Origin: Tubiluchus corallicola
Lineage: Eukaryota; Priapulida; Priapulimorpha; Priapulimorphida; Tubiluchidae
Length of the DNA: 64,000 nucleotides
NCBI GenBank assembly: GCA_030141605.1
Contig: JAQGDQ010000043.1
Location: 869,996-933,995, forward strand
Direction: 5' to 3'
Shown here: positions 51,001 to 62,401 of the stretch, piece by piece
Layout of the letters: every line of letters begins with the position of its first letter
Numbering within the stretch: the stretch's first letter is position 1
Made by a program: the position numbers and the translations under genes
The notes under the pieces: model-generated
Databases searched by the model: none
What the model saw: only the letters and a program-made list of their open reading frames with translations
Told to the model about the DNA's origin: nothing

Positions 51001-51937
51001 AGTACGTTTGTGTACACTTGACAATGCCGCACAGACCATGCTATTGTAATAGTAACAGTTTTAACAGCTATCTAGAACCTTACCTAGTTCATTTTTCCTT
51101 GTTCCAAGCAAGATCCTGCTAATGAATCACTGTACACACAGACTAATGCATAATTAAGTAAATAGTCCATGTAAAACAACTGAAGCGGCAGATGGCTTTG
51201 TTTTACCCACATGTCACATGACTGTTGTAGTTAAGATGCTTTGCTGTGGTGCACTTAATTTTTGACCTATAGCAAATGCGCATAGCAAAACTATGAAAAG
51301 GCTTATTCTTAATCGTCCATATTTATTTAACGTCTGTGTTACTACTACTGCCAGTTGGTTAACCAGAAATTGTTAACTATGCGAATGCTAAATTAAATTA
51401 TCAACTTTTTAATTACTTCCATTGCTTGGATGTTGATCTGTAGTCTAAAATATGCATTTTAGCTACATATATTTACCTATTATAATTGCCTACATAGTTC
51501 TAATATTTAACAGTTTTTTAATTATTAGTTAATTTCTGTTTAATTAATATTATTTCCTTATACCAGCTGGTACGCAACTAATTAATTCAACGCCTGTTAT
51601 TCTTGCCGGTTAGAGGTAAACATTCTCTTTTAATGTATACTTTTTAAACTTAGACAAACTTATATAGTTTTATGATGTGTGTGTGTTTTAAATTAGCACA
51701 CATGGTACAATAATTAATATAAAGCTTTAAAAAAATTACTGGTTAAGATTAGTTAAAGGGGATATGGAGGATATGGAATGAGGAATTACTAAAAAAACAA
51801 CAATAGAATTAAAAATTATACACAAGCTATATTCTTTGCAGCACTTGAGACTTTCATGATTTTTTGTTTTAGGTCATGGATTTCACCAGAGCTGTCTTCC
51901 TGATGGATTTTATTGCCAAGTGTGCATTGAGCATTGA
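33383..51937 (+). CDS. HPS5: HPS5 homologue, BLOC-2 subunit (Drosophila pink family)
   Basis: Eighteen coding exons give 1491 residues (human HPS5 is 1129): 33383-33484, 34211-34321, 35065-35126, 35641-35827, 36253-36383, 36748-36954, 39694-39863, 40473-41566, 42754-42892, 43289-43415, 44133-45029, 45674-45835, 46498-46716, 48963-49075, 49474-49948, 50254-50335, 50678-50810, 51873-51937. BLOC-2 (HPS3, HPS5, HPS6) directs endosomal cargo to lysosome-related organelles such as pigment granules. The N-terminal 330 residues match the HPS5 beta-propeller (for example [28 protein letters not shown]). The conserved LDSGIY is near 446 and GFWPGYL at 1203-1209. Long Ser-rich insertions explain the extra length. 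The last two exons encode a RING-H2 pattern: C1451, C1454, C1470, H1472, H1475, C1478, C1485, C1488. The exon order and phases all close; the 50335 donor (GTAAAT) is the least certain. Confidence 0.92.
38688..38760 (+). mobile_element. Degenerate tRNA-derived SINE-like fragment
   Basis: In the 2.7-kb HPS5 intron 6. The order 'gtgatctattggtcatag' then 'ggacttgtaatcc' resembles the D-arm/box A and anticodon arm (TGT) of a tRNA. Box B is too decayed to recognise. Confidence 0.3.
38983..39033. repeat. (ATG)n/(ATA)n microsatellite
   Basis: About 13 uninterrupted ATG/GAT triplets followed by a short AAT run, within HPS5 intron 6. Confidence 0.95.
40317..40350. repeat. (GTA)n/(GCA)n microsatellite
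   Basis: Short GTA triplet run passing into GCA/ACA triplets, in HPS5 intron 7. Confidence 0.8.
41826..41872 (+). mobile_element. tRNA-like SINE head with perfect box A
   Basis: TAGCCAAGTGG at 41837-41847 fits the pol III box A consensus TRGCNNAGYGG exactly. The tRNA-like part stops at a TTAA where a piggyBac-like element begins, so it may be a SINE cut by that insertion. Box B is not visible. Confidence 0.4.
41873..42492. mobile_element. piggyBac-like non-autonomous element with TTAA duplication
   Basis: TTAA lies at both ends (41873-41876 and 42489-42492). Just inside, the left end reads CCCTTTCACTACGTTG and the reverse complement of the right end reads CCTTTTCACAACAGAA. The right subterminal region holds two direct copies of a GCGGCAGT...CCGCCTTC-type motif. 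There is no transposase ORF in the 612 bases between. TTAA targets and CCC-starting ends are the hallmark of piggyBac elements. It sits in HPS5 intron 8. Confidence 0.6.
47746..48813 (-). mobile_element. Internally deleted ZBED/FAM200-type hAT transposon
   Basis: In HPS5 intron 13. The ends form a hAT-type inverted repeat: CAGTGTTTCATAACC on the left, and CAGTGATTCCCAACC as the reverse complement of the right. The minus strand carries broken transposase: an N-terminal part starting MDKYLKRK at 48560 and containing [12 protein letters not shown], a [10 protein letters not shown] block, then, in another frame (48177-47899), a C-terminal hAT dimerisation-like part with [16 protein letters not shown]. 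Most of the catalytic middle is missing. The 8-base flanks do not match, so the target duplication has decayed. Confidence 0.75.
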
Positions 51938-53771
51938 CCTTCGTAAGCTGTTTGAATGAAATGTTGATGTTACCTGACATTCATTGTAGGTGTGCCGATT
52001 ATAAACGACAAATTGATATCCACAAACTTGGCTAACATGCAAGTTTTACAACTACTAATTAATCAGGAGCTGCAGTCATCTAAGAAAGCAGTTAAAAAGT
52101 AATTTTCTTATTTTTTAGTATAGCTATTGCCGCGTAGATTAATTATACTTTATTTCTGAAATTCAATGCTACTTATGTTTGCAGGTCTATAGTAAACATA
52201 AAAATATGATATTTATATATAAAACTGCAATAAGTATTTTATAAATATATAGTTATTTATATTATTCTATTTTTTAATGATATTATAAATATAGGTATGT
52301 AGAAATTAATTGATAGCTAAGTTGAGAGATCTTAAAACATTCTTTATGTTTTTTAACTTGAAAATAATTGACATAATACACTTTTATGGAACAAAATTGT
52401 GTCACTTTAGTTTTGGATTAAGACTGTGACTTGGACAGTGATGTGATGGAATTTATACACCAGAATTCCACAACATAGGTCCTCCACTTGGTGCCCTCAA
52501 AGCAGCTGTCATAGGTTGAATTATAAAACTAACACTGAGCCACTTGATTTCGTATGAAGAGTTAGTCATTGCTCTACTAATTAACTAGACAGAGTATTAT
52601 TCTATACCCCTCGTCCACGTGGCTTAAGGAATAAACATACACACTTTAAGGTATAGTTTTATATAAAAATTTTAAAAAGTGTAATATGAATGTAAGTATC
52701 CAACTTTTGTAATATATTAGGTCTTGAAATAATGTATTTAATAAACTTTTGTTTCTTTGTTTTTTAAATTCAAAACATTAAAACAATAATTACGTGCATA
52801 CTTGCCATTGTGGGTTTTAATATGTGCAAGTACATATTTTTCTTTTTTGTATTTATTTTGCACATCATAAATGTAGACATAAACTCAAAAATAGCTTTCT
52901 GTTATCATTTTGATACATACTAGATATTTTTTCAGCTCTGCACAATAGATGAGCTAGCTGATTAGCAGTGCTTCTATTTTTGCTTTCCGTACCATCAATT
53001 AAATTTAATTAGTTAGTTTATGTAGTTTTTTCTGTTTGCCATAACAAAATAATACCTAAATATGGTGAAATTATTTCAGACTTAAAAAGAAAAACATGCA
53101 TGTAAATAAGAAAGTTGATTTATGAGAGGAAGAAAAGTATGAAAAGTGAAAGGACATGAAGTTGTAACATAAAAATGAGAATAAAAAATTAGATTCACAT
53201 GAGAATGACATAATAATGTAATAAATATAAATAAATCAGCTTTTATTTACTGTGCACCTGTGTACACTGATAAAGGAAAAACATGTTCTTGCTTCCTGTC
53301 CCTCACCAATAGCTACCAAGCAATATTAAGGAATTGCTTGTTGTTGCACTGTATTGTTTATGATCACAAACCTTAAAAACTAATGATTTATGAGCAGAGC
53401 ATGAGAAACATTAGATCAAATTGTTTTTTGAATGTGTTTTTTTTCTGGTATATTTACATGCAATGTATTTATCACTTGTGACATACATCAAAAACATTAA
53501 TTTAATGTACTATAACATGTTACACATACATTAACAATTCAGTTTTCATGATATCTGCACCAACGTCTCTACAAAAGTACTTGGTGGTTATTACCTAAAA
53601 TAGAAATGGATTTTTTTCCATACTTTACTATGTAGATACTGTTACATTGAAACAGTTACTTAATACACTATATGTTTACATTTGACAATGTCTGAAGGTA
53701 CTATCCTTTATTATGAGATCAACATTGAGAAGTTTTTCCTGACAACAAAATATGCAGTTATAAGCACTTTT
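51938..53771. other. Convergent 3' flanks of HPS5 and the sulfotransferase gene
   Basis: AT-rich, with no coding exon. AATAAA hexamers on the plus strand at 52630-52635 and 52740-52745 are candidate HPS5 polyadenylation signals, which would give a 3' UTR of about 0.7-0.8 kb. On the minus strand AATAAA at 53713-53708 is a good candidate for the sulfotransferase. Confidence 0.5.
53708..53713 (-). terminator. Probable polyadenylation signal of the sulfotransferase gene
   Basis: AATAAA on the minus strand, 58 bases after the stop codon at 53772. Confidence 0.5.
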
Positions 53772-56700
53772 CTAAACTGTTGTATTTTTGTTTTGCTGCC
53801 CTCTTTCTCTCAATTTTTGCATAATAACCTCTTTGTAACTATTAATGTTGTACACCATGTCCTCATTATATGGCTCAAAAGGTAGCACGTAACTCTCACG
53901 TTTGAAAAGACCTTTAGAGTTTTTCAACGAACATGCAAGTATTTCAGGTGACATGGTGATGTTGAGAAAATCGGCTATGCGCTGTACTTGATAACGTAGG
54001 TTAGTTTTTAAATCTGAGTAGAAAACAATCAGCATCTCCTTGTGGAATTTCAACCAGTCAGTGTGGAAATTGTACCAGCCTTCTGCATTTCGCTTGACAA
54101 ATGATGACCACACTGTAAGATATTAACAGAATTCTTAAGTAGAGTAATTAAACTAACGAATATGCATTTTTTTATGATTGAAACAGGATAAAAGCCTGGA
54201 GTAATTACAGAGGTCAACAATAAATCTGCATTAAAGGCAGAAGTGAGTGATGAAAAATAATGTTACTAGTTTATCTATTTTTCCGTGATTATTAATAACT
54301 GCAGAACAGATTTGTGACTAATGTGTGGCTGATTACAAAGAGTAAATTGAAAACATTTATTTGCAAATTTTTGATCGTTATTTGATTAGTTAAGTGTATA
54401 AACGCACATCTTTGATCATGCGACCATTTCTTGTAACTATTAAGAAAAACCAGCGAGTTTTATGTCACTGGCATTCACTGCTCATTATTTTCTCTTTCTC
54501 TCTGCAGAAAATCCTAAAATGAGGCTAATTTTTTTCAAATAGAATTGGTTTAATAAATTCCTGGCGCTCATCAACTTTTGTATATAAACTGTGTTACTGC
54601 CAACAAGTGACCCTGCCGCTCAAAGATTTTTTCCTTCAAAACAATACTTAAGCGTTAGAAAATCGATCATATCTCGGATGGAAGATGGCAGTGACCTAAA
54701 CTGACCACCCCTCACGTCTGACCATCAGGGTCGGTATTAAGCCAATTTGACATTTCTTTAAATTGGGCCCAGTGCACACGCTCGAGCCGAGGACGCTGTG
54801 ATGAATTACGAAGTTTCTTGACACTGTGAACGTAGTGAAACTATTCAGTCCGACATCGTATATCTATGTTTCAATGTTGTTACTGATCGTCTGTCTATTT
54901 GTTTTGTAATTTCAGTTTATCGTCTGTTTTGGAAGGTACATGCTCAAACACTATGTCAGTAATTATATTGACTTGTAATAAAACATTAAACATTTTATAC
55001 AGGTTTTCATTTTCTAGTACATAATCATTGTGGCTAATGGTTGAGCCTCTAGCCATCAACACTTTTTGGCTGGGACTGGTGTACTTCGTGAAGTGCATAA
55101 TATCAATCTTCAGTTTTGTAGGAAAGAGAGCCCTTCTAACAATTTTCTAATTGGGCCCCGAACTTCCTAGCACCAGCCCTGCTGATCATGCAAAATTTTT
55201 TTTAAAATTCACGCAGTTGTTTAGTCGTCCATAAAAATCAAATGGACAAACTCGGGTCAGATAATGTAAAACAACTGATATTTCAGTGCATATCAATTTT
55301 ATAAAAATTGGGTGAGCAGCACTGGCTATATAACTACTGAAACACTGGTTATTTTAAAAATTACATAATAATTTTTACCATTCTGTTGATGAAATCTTTC
55401 GGTGCTTGCATGTCCTACATGCCCACCAAATTGACGATTAAATTCAGCTAACATTGCATCAAATGGATCTCGTACCAGTAGAATTGCTTTATCAAAAACT
55501 TTTCGCTTTTCGTCTCCCTGTTCGTGTGTTTTAATAGCGATGACAGAGGAGTTCTGAATCCCTTCAGCTGGGAATCCATATTTACGTAAACCTTGGTCCC
55601 TATAAACACTTCCAGTGTATATGCCTGCAATACCAACAGCTCTAAGTTAGATAAGTTCTATCTCATCAACAATATTCAATGATTCTGAACATGTACTGCT
55701 ATCCTTACGATACCATCGATACAAGATTTTTAAAGAAGTGTCAGTGGTCGATTTGTTAGATTAAATGTTTCTCTTTATATCTGTACATCTGCTAAGCCTT
55801 TTAATGCCAAATTAGTACAATCATGTATGAGCATGGGAAAGTCTAATGATGTGAATGACTGCATGGAAAGTGACCTTTGGCCTTTAACTATGATGTGAAT
55901 GACTGCATGGAGAGTGACCTTTGGCCTTTAACTATGATGTGAATGACTGCATGGAGAGTGACCTTTGTTCTTTAACTAAAGATGCATCCTAAAAAAGTTT
56001 TGAGGCTCTATTTGTGAGCTTCAAACTAAAATTACCATAGTTAGCATGTGACACTGTAAAAATACACCAGTATGTATCATGAAAGCTAATATAGTTGGGT
56101 TGCTTGACGCCTGACCTTAAATGAAAAATATAAAAGACCTGCTAAACATATTGGCTAAAGTTGCCAGTATGGTTTGAGTAAACAAATTGAAAATTGTCAG
56201 GAGTGAACAACAGTTGGAATGTCACTGAAGACAAAAATCTTTTAAAGTGGATTTATGTGTTTAACTATGTGCAGTTAGGACATTCTGGGCATTGTATTTT
56301 ATCATTTTGTAGCATACTTTTTAACAAGAAACGAATCAGGCATTTTGCCAATGTTATTTGTAGTAACTGGGCAATATCTATTTCAGTCCTTATAAGGAAG
56401 CTAGTTGTTATGAATAAATTTCGGAATCATTAATTTAGTAATTAATTAATGGAATTATCAACTTCATTAGATTATGTTGATAAAGCGGATACCTCCTCGA
56501 TTTGATTAGATAAATTTATTGATGGATTATGGTAACTCACTTAGCTGGTTAAAGCACGATATTTAATGCGAAGCAAATTATCTTCACAGAGGTGTTTGTG
56601 TTTACTAGAAGTAGAACAGGTGTTCATTTAGAAAGTGAGAGCTTGTTGCAGGTGTTCGATTAGGAGAAGCGAAACTTGTTTTTATAACTTTATGTAAGTT

Positions 56701-59409
56701 AGATAAAAGCTCAATGTAATGTTATGTAGAGTTGCCTATAATTATTAAGAAGTAGTGAAGAGTGGATTTTTTTGGAAGAAAGGTTTATGGCCCAAGCCAA
56801 GCCGAGAGCAATCTTTGAGGGCTAGATGCTGCGAAGGACGAACGGGCAAGTAGTGGTTTTCTCCGAGCCAGCTGGATGGTTGTAAACTTACAAGCCAATG
56901 TATCACCTTTGGCCTATTGCGACATATTACGGCTTTACCGCGAAAGTTACGAATGCTCAGTTTGGGTATATAAGCCCATGTCTTGAGAAACGTGTGGTTA
57001 GTCAGTGGTTAGTTAGTCGGTCGGAAGTCAGTCGTGAGTCAGTCGGGAGCAAGTTGGTTGCGAGTTAACCAAGTGCCAAGTCGAGGGAGAGAGAGAGGCT
57101 ACTGGAATTCTGAGAAGAGCGAAGACAATGTTAGACCAGCGTGGACATCATTCTGCGTACTCAACTAATTGAGCACTGGATCTGCGATTTAGTCTTGCAT
57201 CAGAATTGGATTTGACCAATTGAACAGTCGTCGTATTGGTCATTCCACCGAGTTAATCTTAACATTTCGTAACTTGAGAGCAACTCTGCATAGTAATAGT
57301 TTACAGTGTAGTAAACACCTTAAGTGTAACATTCAGTTTGATTGTAATTGCATACTTCACATTGTAACTAGCACCTTAAGTGCGACGTAAGGAAATAGTT
57401 AAGTGAATCTATTTAGTGTCTCTTGGAGCTAAACATTATTTGTGAGCGTCTAGCGGCGACTCGGAACAAATCTTGTAATAACATTTAGCTAAGAGTAATT
57501 GTTGTAAAACAATAAAAGATTTCGCTTTAACTTAAATAACTAGTTCATGTATGCTTATAGGTGTTTCAGTTAAGCAACCTTAAATTTGATAACGAACCTG
57601 AGGATTCGCTGTGTACTTATCATTAATTTAATTTATAAGTTCAATTGCGGGAACTAAGCTAGTAAGCTTTAGAGATAAAGACTTTAATCACAACGCGAAG
57701 TCGTAGAAACAGTCTAGTGGGACAAGATCATAGCCCTATAGACTAATCTTAAGCTGTAAGAGCCAGGTTATAAATAACCTTATAGCGATTAATGAAATAA
57801 GAAGCGAATCAACCTTTAAACAAGTCGTACGGTTCTATAAGTCACGTGCTATAAGATCACGAGATATAATAATTAAATCATTATCAGAGAGATTAATCAT
57901 ATACGATAAATGGTACTTAGGATCAGGACTATAAAGAATCGGTCACGATATAACTGCCGTGCGATGGTAAGCAGTACAAAAATCATCAATTTATGACCAG
58001 ACAGAATGCAATGTTGATTAGCATCTTTCTTACATCTGTTTATCTTTTACTTTTGGACGTTCAGTCAATGCGCCCAACTCCGCATGTGCGCCGCAACTAT
58101 GTGTGTTCCACTAGTGATCAATAATGCGCGAGCACTTCATAACGTTGTATTATAATGCTATGCGCGTTATAATGAGAGACGTGCTGTTCGTTAAATTATC
58201 CCTGGGTCCAAAACGTCTTGTACAGCGTTGCCATGACAACAAAGGGTTGCCGATTTATAGTACTGCGTCCTATTGCTGCGCAAATGTGAAGCAACTGGAT
58301 TCAGGAAATTCATATACAAGTTGCAAATTATGCAATTTTATGTGCCTTTGTGAAAAGAGAACAGCAAATTAGGCCAATAACATTATCAAGCTTCATTGGT
58401 ATCAATAACATTGTACGTATTTATACCTGCAATTATTAATGTTATTCACACATGTATATGGAATAAAGGGGTTGCACGAACTATCATTATTTGTTGACAT
58501 GTTTTGTTCAGAAAAAAGCTTTTAGCGCAACAAATGGTGTTATTTCAGCAGAACATATAATTATCAGAAATAAAAAGAAAACAAAACGATGCATTAGAAG
58601 GAAAACTGTATTGCCAGATGTGACTGAAACACTATAATCATTAAGTACTGAAAAATCTAAATTTAATTGTATACGTGAAAAAGCGTAGTATAAAGTGAAT
58701 GGAAAATGACATTTATCTGGCAGATTGTTATTAAGACAAACTGTTTAAAATGTTGGCGATGTGTTAGTGAATGTAATATGAAAATGGAACAGTTAATTTG
58801 CAAAGCCAGTATCATAGCGTTGAACATACAAACATCCGTGCAACTGCAAACGGTATGATGCTTTGTATTAGTATAAAACTACCGCCAAATGTTATCAATG
58901 TATAACAACTATCACAATCACAAAGTAACGCTAAAGTAGATATGATTAGAGTTACCTGAAATTTGTTGTACTAGGTGACGTACCCACGTGTTCCCACTTC
59001 CTGGAAAACTGGAAAGAGCCACAATGGGAAGCCTTTTTTCTGACAGTTTGAGTTTTTGGCAGTCAGGTAGTTTCCTCAGTCGCCACGTTATCTGCGGGTA
59101 AAAGGGCATTGCCGCCCCATTTTGACTGTTGAGTAGTCTCACACTACCCACCGATCCGCCTCCAATGTACTGTGACTTCTCCTCCTCTGTACTCAACTGG
59201 TGATACGATGCTATACAGAATATTATGAAATACAACCACACAAAACCACAGAAGATGCAGATTGTACGTCTTCTGGCCTGACAGCAGATAGTGTAGAATG
59301 ACAACTCGTGCTCTGACTGGTGTTGAGTATGCTTGTACACTCCATACACACGATAATTAGTAATATCATCGCGATATCTCGATGAACATTGAACGGCTTG
59401 CTGCTGCAT
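53772..59409 (-). CDS. WSCD-family Golgi-type sulfotransferase
   Basis: Three coding exons (59409-58956, 55624-55379, 54112-53772) give 346 residues. A cytoplasmic N terminus of about 48 residues ends in ARRR and precedes one membrane helix (about 49-67), the type II layout of Golgi sulfotransferases. The 5'-phosphosulfate loop is SFPGSGNTW (134-142) and the 3'-phosphate site is LLVRDPFDAMLAEFN (from 200), with KTH at 183-185. The phrases GIYTGSVY and FGGHVGHAS are characteristic of WSCD1/WSCD2 and the insect CG9164 group. Mammalian WSCD proteins have been assigned sialate O-sulfotransferase activity; the substrate here is unknown. The WSC domains of the vertebrate proteins are absent, and the length fits the short insect form. 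ATG 59409 is the first in frame. The 3.3-kb first intron holds an LTR-like block. Confidence 0.9.
54726..55181. mobile_element. hAT-type non-autonomous element with 8-bp target duplication
   Basis: In intron 2 of the sulfotransferase gene. The left end CAGGGTCGGTATTA and the reverse complement of the right end CAGGGCTGGTGCTA are inverted repeats. Flanking octamers CTGACCAT (54718-54725) and CTGATCAT (55182-55189) differ at one base. CAGGG ends and an 8-bp duplication are typical of hAT. The 456-base interior includes a 67-codon open frame on the minus strand (55098-54895) that I cannot identify. Confidence 0.7.
55848..55979. repeat. 44-bp minisatellite, three copies
   Basis: Three tandem copies with exact 44-base spacing start at 55848, 55892 and 55936 with GATGTGAATGACTGCATGGA. 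Copies 1 and 2 differ by one base; copy 3 diverges near its end. It lies in intron 1 of the sulfotransferase gene. Confidence 0.9.
56760..57540 (+). mobile_element. LTR-like block (possible solo LTR or leader of a retroelement)
   Basis: More GC-rich than the surrounding intron. A TATATAA box at 56967-56973 is followed within about 25 bases by a GTCAGT/GTTAGTCGG-rich repeated stretch (56998-57060), and an AATAAA at 57511-57516 comes about 540 bases later. This order (U3, TATA, R, polyA signal) is that of an LTR. No gag or pol frame follows, a second LTR was not seen, and the TG...CA ends could not be fixed, so the limits are approximate. An alternative is a promoter with a non-coding exon. Confidence 0.35.
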
Positions 59410-61799
59410 GCTATCATTATGCAACCTGTAAGACTACCATGCTACCTGCTTTGCTGTGTTGAGTGCAGAAGCCAGCGCACATAATCAAAACCGATTTTTC
59501 TCTTTCCGATTAAAGGGCTTCTTGGTTACTAATATTCATATTAGATGTTTATATTCTGCACCAACTGAAATAGTAATTTAGCTTTGTCTATACTGTCCCG
59601 AATGTGAATTTAAACAACTAACTTTAACAAGAAATTTGGGATAAATATTAAAAATAAATTTTGACAGTAAGGTAAATCTTATTACAGGATAAATCAATTT
59701 TAGCATCCGTGCTCACTTCTGCGCAAAATAGCAGTGTAAATGTAAAAGATTTTTGTCAATACTGATGGAACTATCATCAGTTCCTAATCACATGAATGTA
59801 CACAACTTGGACAAACAAATTGGTCCTATCCATTTGTCATATGCACAAAGCTATTTTTTGGGGACTTTTCTATCTGGATTCCAAATAATGCATATTGTAA
59901 ATTTTCACGCAAATTTGTTTATTTTGGTATAGGAAAATATAGTATACTTGAGTTAGTTGATAATTTTTAAACTGAGCTCAATAAACTAATCGAATTCAAA
60001 ATTCGAAAAACATTCTGCTAAAATTACGGTACCGAAACAGTCCTAGCTGTAAAAATTTTGTACTACACATTAATGGAAATAAGCTGTGTCGTCATGATGT
60101 ATGCTTAGTGATCGAAATTAAGCAATGCCGAGCTTAGTCAGCTAATAGATTTGTAGCAGCAAGAAAACTGTTCTGGCTGATTGATCTCGGCACTCTTTGT
60201 ATGAGTTTATCTCGTGAGTGACGATGAATACGAATTTAAACGTGGGCAGGGGGACCTCTCCTCGTCTTATTAGTCCATTTTTGATCTTGGTAATAAGATA
60301 TGTTCCAGTCCCGCCTAGGTCTGGATCTGGGTCTATGTGTACAAGTAGCAGAACCTGCCACTGAGCTTTGCCAAGCCATAATAAAAAATGGTCACGCAAC
60401 CATATTAATTGTATTTTCAGGCCAACAACAAAGCAACTGCTATTCAACAGTCATTAGTTTTTTCTTATACTGTTAATCGTTACAACATGTATATATAGCA
60501 TCTTATTGATCATCACAGATAAACTGTAACCTAACACGTAGCTTTATAAACTACGCCATGATGGCTTACATTAATTAAAACATGTTTATTATTATTTTAT
60601 AAACAAGTGGTGATAACCTGAACTTATCACACCTACCTGCATGCACATGTACATTATCATGATATTTTACTTGTATTACTAAACGTATTTTGTTTCTTCA
60701 CTACTGCATACAGCAAACATCTTTGCTCATGGCTTCATCGCTGAGCAGCAGATGAATGCGGGTCGATGTCTCGCGTTATATAGACACAGATGGCGGGCTG
60801 CACTTTCCGATAAGCAGATTCTTTTTCACATTTTTATTATTGCCGCTGTGCGGGCTGCCCCGTTTGCAAATATTAAACGCTGTTCATAATTTTAAACACT
60901 GCCGCCTGAGTCTACATTACATGTATGGTTTCATTTTTGCTGTGTAGACATTTGCCGCTATTACGCGATATAGTTCTTGTATATGTTTTGTAATTATAAT
61001 CGCAAAAACTCCCCAAATCTATAAAAGTAATAAAAATTGTACAATGTTCTCGAATAATTAGTAAATTTTACCCCAAACTATTATTTCCGCACAATTACAA
61101 AAACTGATACAAATAAAAATCACTAGAAAACTATAATAATGTAGAAGTTTACAGCAGGCTTATATTACAGACATTGCAACAAACATTTTGATTTTAGCAA
61201 TTAGAAAAAGAAGTTTTATAGATGTTTCTATTTTAGGGAACGAAGGGATGGAAAGTCTTATATGTCACATGTCAAATCAAATTTTCAAGTAAAAACCAAG
61301 TATTTCCAAGTACGTCTGTCACTGAAACGTAAAGGAATTTACAGTAATTAAGGACTAATGTATATTTCTGCCAACTCGACCAATCATATAGGTGAGATTG
61401 GGTGTACATGATGTACTGCATTTGGAAGAAGAGAGAAACAGTGGTAACGCATGGCAAAACAAACAGTTGTTACGATGACACTGATTAAACAATATCGGAC
61501 CGGCGGATTTCAATTTATTAATTATTATTGAACTTTCGAGTTTCTTATAAATCATTCTATAGGGTTAGTAAATATTATGTTATTTAAATCAAACATTTAC
61601 ATCGCAATTTATATTGGTGTTTTTTAAATCATGGTTTTTTAATAATGCGAATTTTTCATTCGGAATGTGCCGGTTTACAACAAGAAAAATATAATGATTC
61701 GAAAAATAAACCATCAATGGTACGACACTAGATCGAGACCTTTTGTTTGATGTATAGATCGCCGCAAATGGTGCCCTCGTCGGAGCTGTAGCCTCGAAT

Positions 61800-61839
<40 letters not shown>

Positions 61840-62401
61840 ACCAAGAATATTAATATAAGAGATTTTTATTTTGTGAAAGAATGTGTATGGCTTTGCCAAT
61901 ACACGTTTACTCTGAGTTTTTTGTAAAGTTTATAATGTGTTACTATATCTAGTAATACTGCCTTGTCGGTCTGCTTGCAAAAATGTCACTCATCATCCGA
62001 AATGTACTTGCCTGCTTCTGTCTGCAATTTTAGCCTATCAGAAACACTGAGCAAAGACATTGAGAAGATGCAGAATAAGCAAAACAAATTTAAATTTGAT
62101 AGAGCAGTAACAGATAGCAACACTATAAGAGAAAAATAAAATTAACAAAAACCCATTACTTGTCTTATTTTAAAAATCTGTGTTTAAATAATTGTTTAAT
62201 TATGACTTTTCCTAATTCTATTCTTCAAATCAAGATAGGGCAGTATCATCTGTTGTCAAAAATTGGAGGGTCAAAGATAAACGTTCTACAGCAGAAATTT
62301 TCTTATTAGTTGATAAAGTTTAATTCTAATTAAGTACGACCTTTTCAAGGAGGACAAGTACAGATGCTATGCATTGACTTCATTGCAGACACTTAATTGC
62401 C
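59410..62401. other. Intergenic region upstream of the sulfotransferase gene
   Basis: No coding exon was found. It should contain the sulfotransferase promoter and any 5' UTR exon. The open frame at 60142-60447 (minus) has no family resemblance I can name. A TA microsatellite lies at 61801-61832. Confidence 0.5.
61801..61832. repeat. (TA)n microsatellite
   Basis: About 15 uninterrupted TA units. Confidence 0.95.

Noticed and set aside
60142-60447. 101-codon minus-strand ORF
   Set aside because: No recognisable domain, biased composition, no splice or start context.
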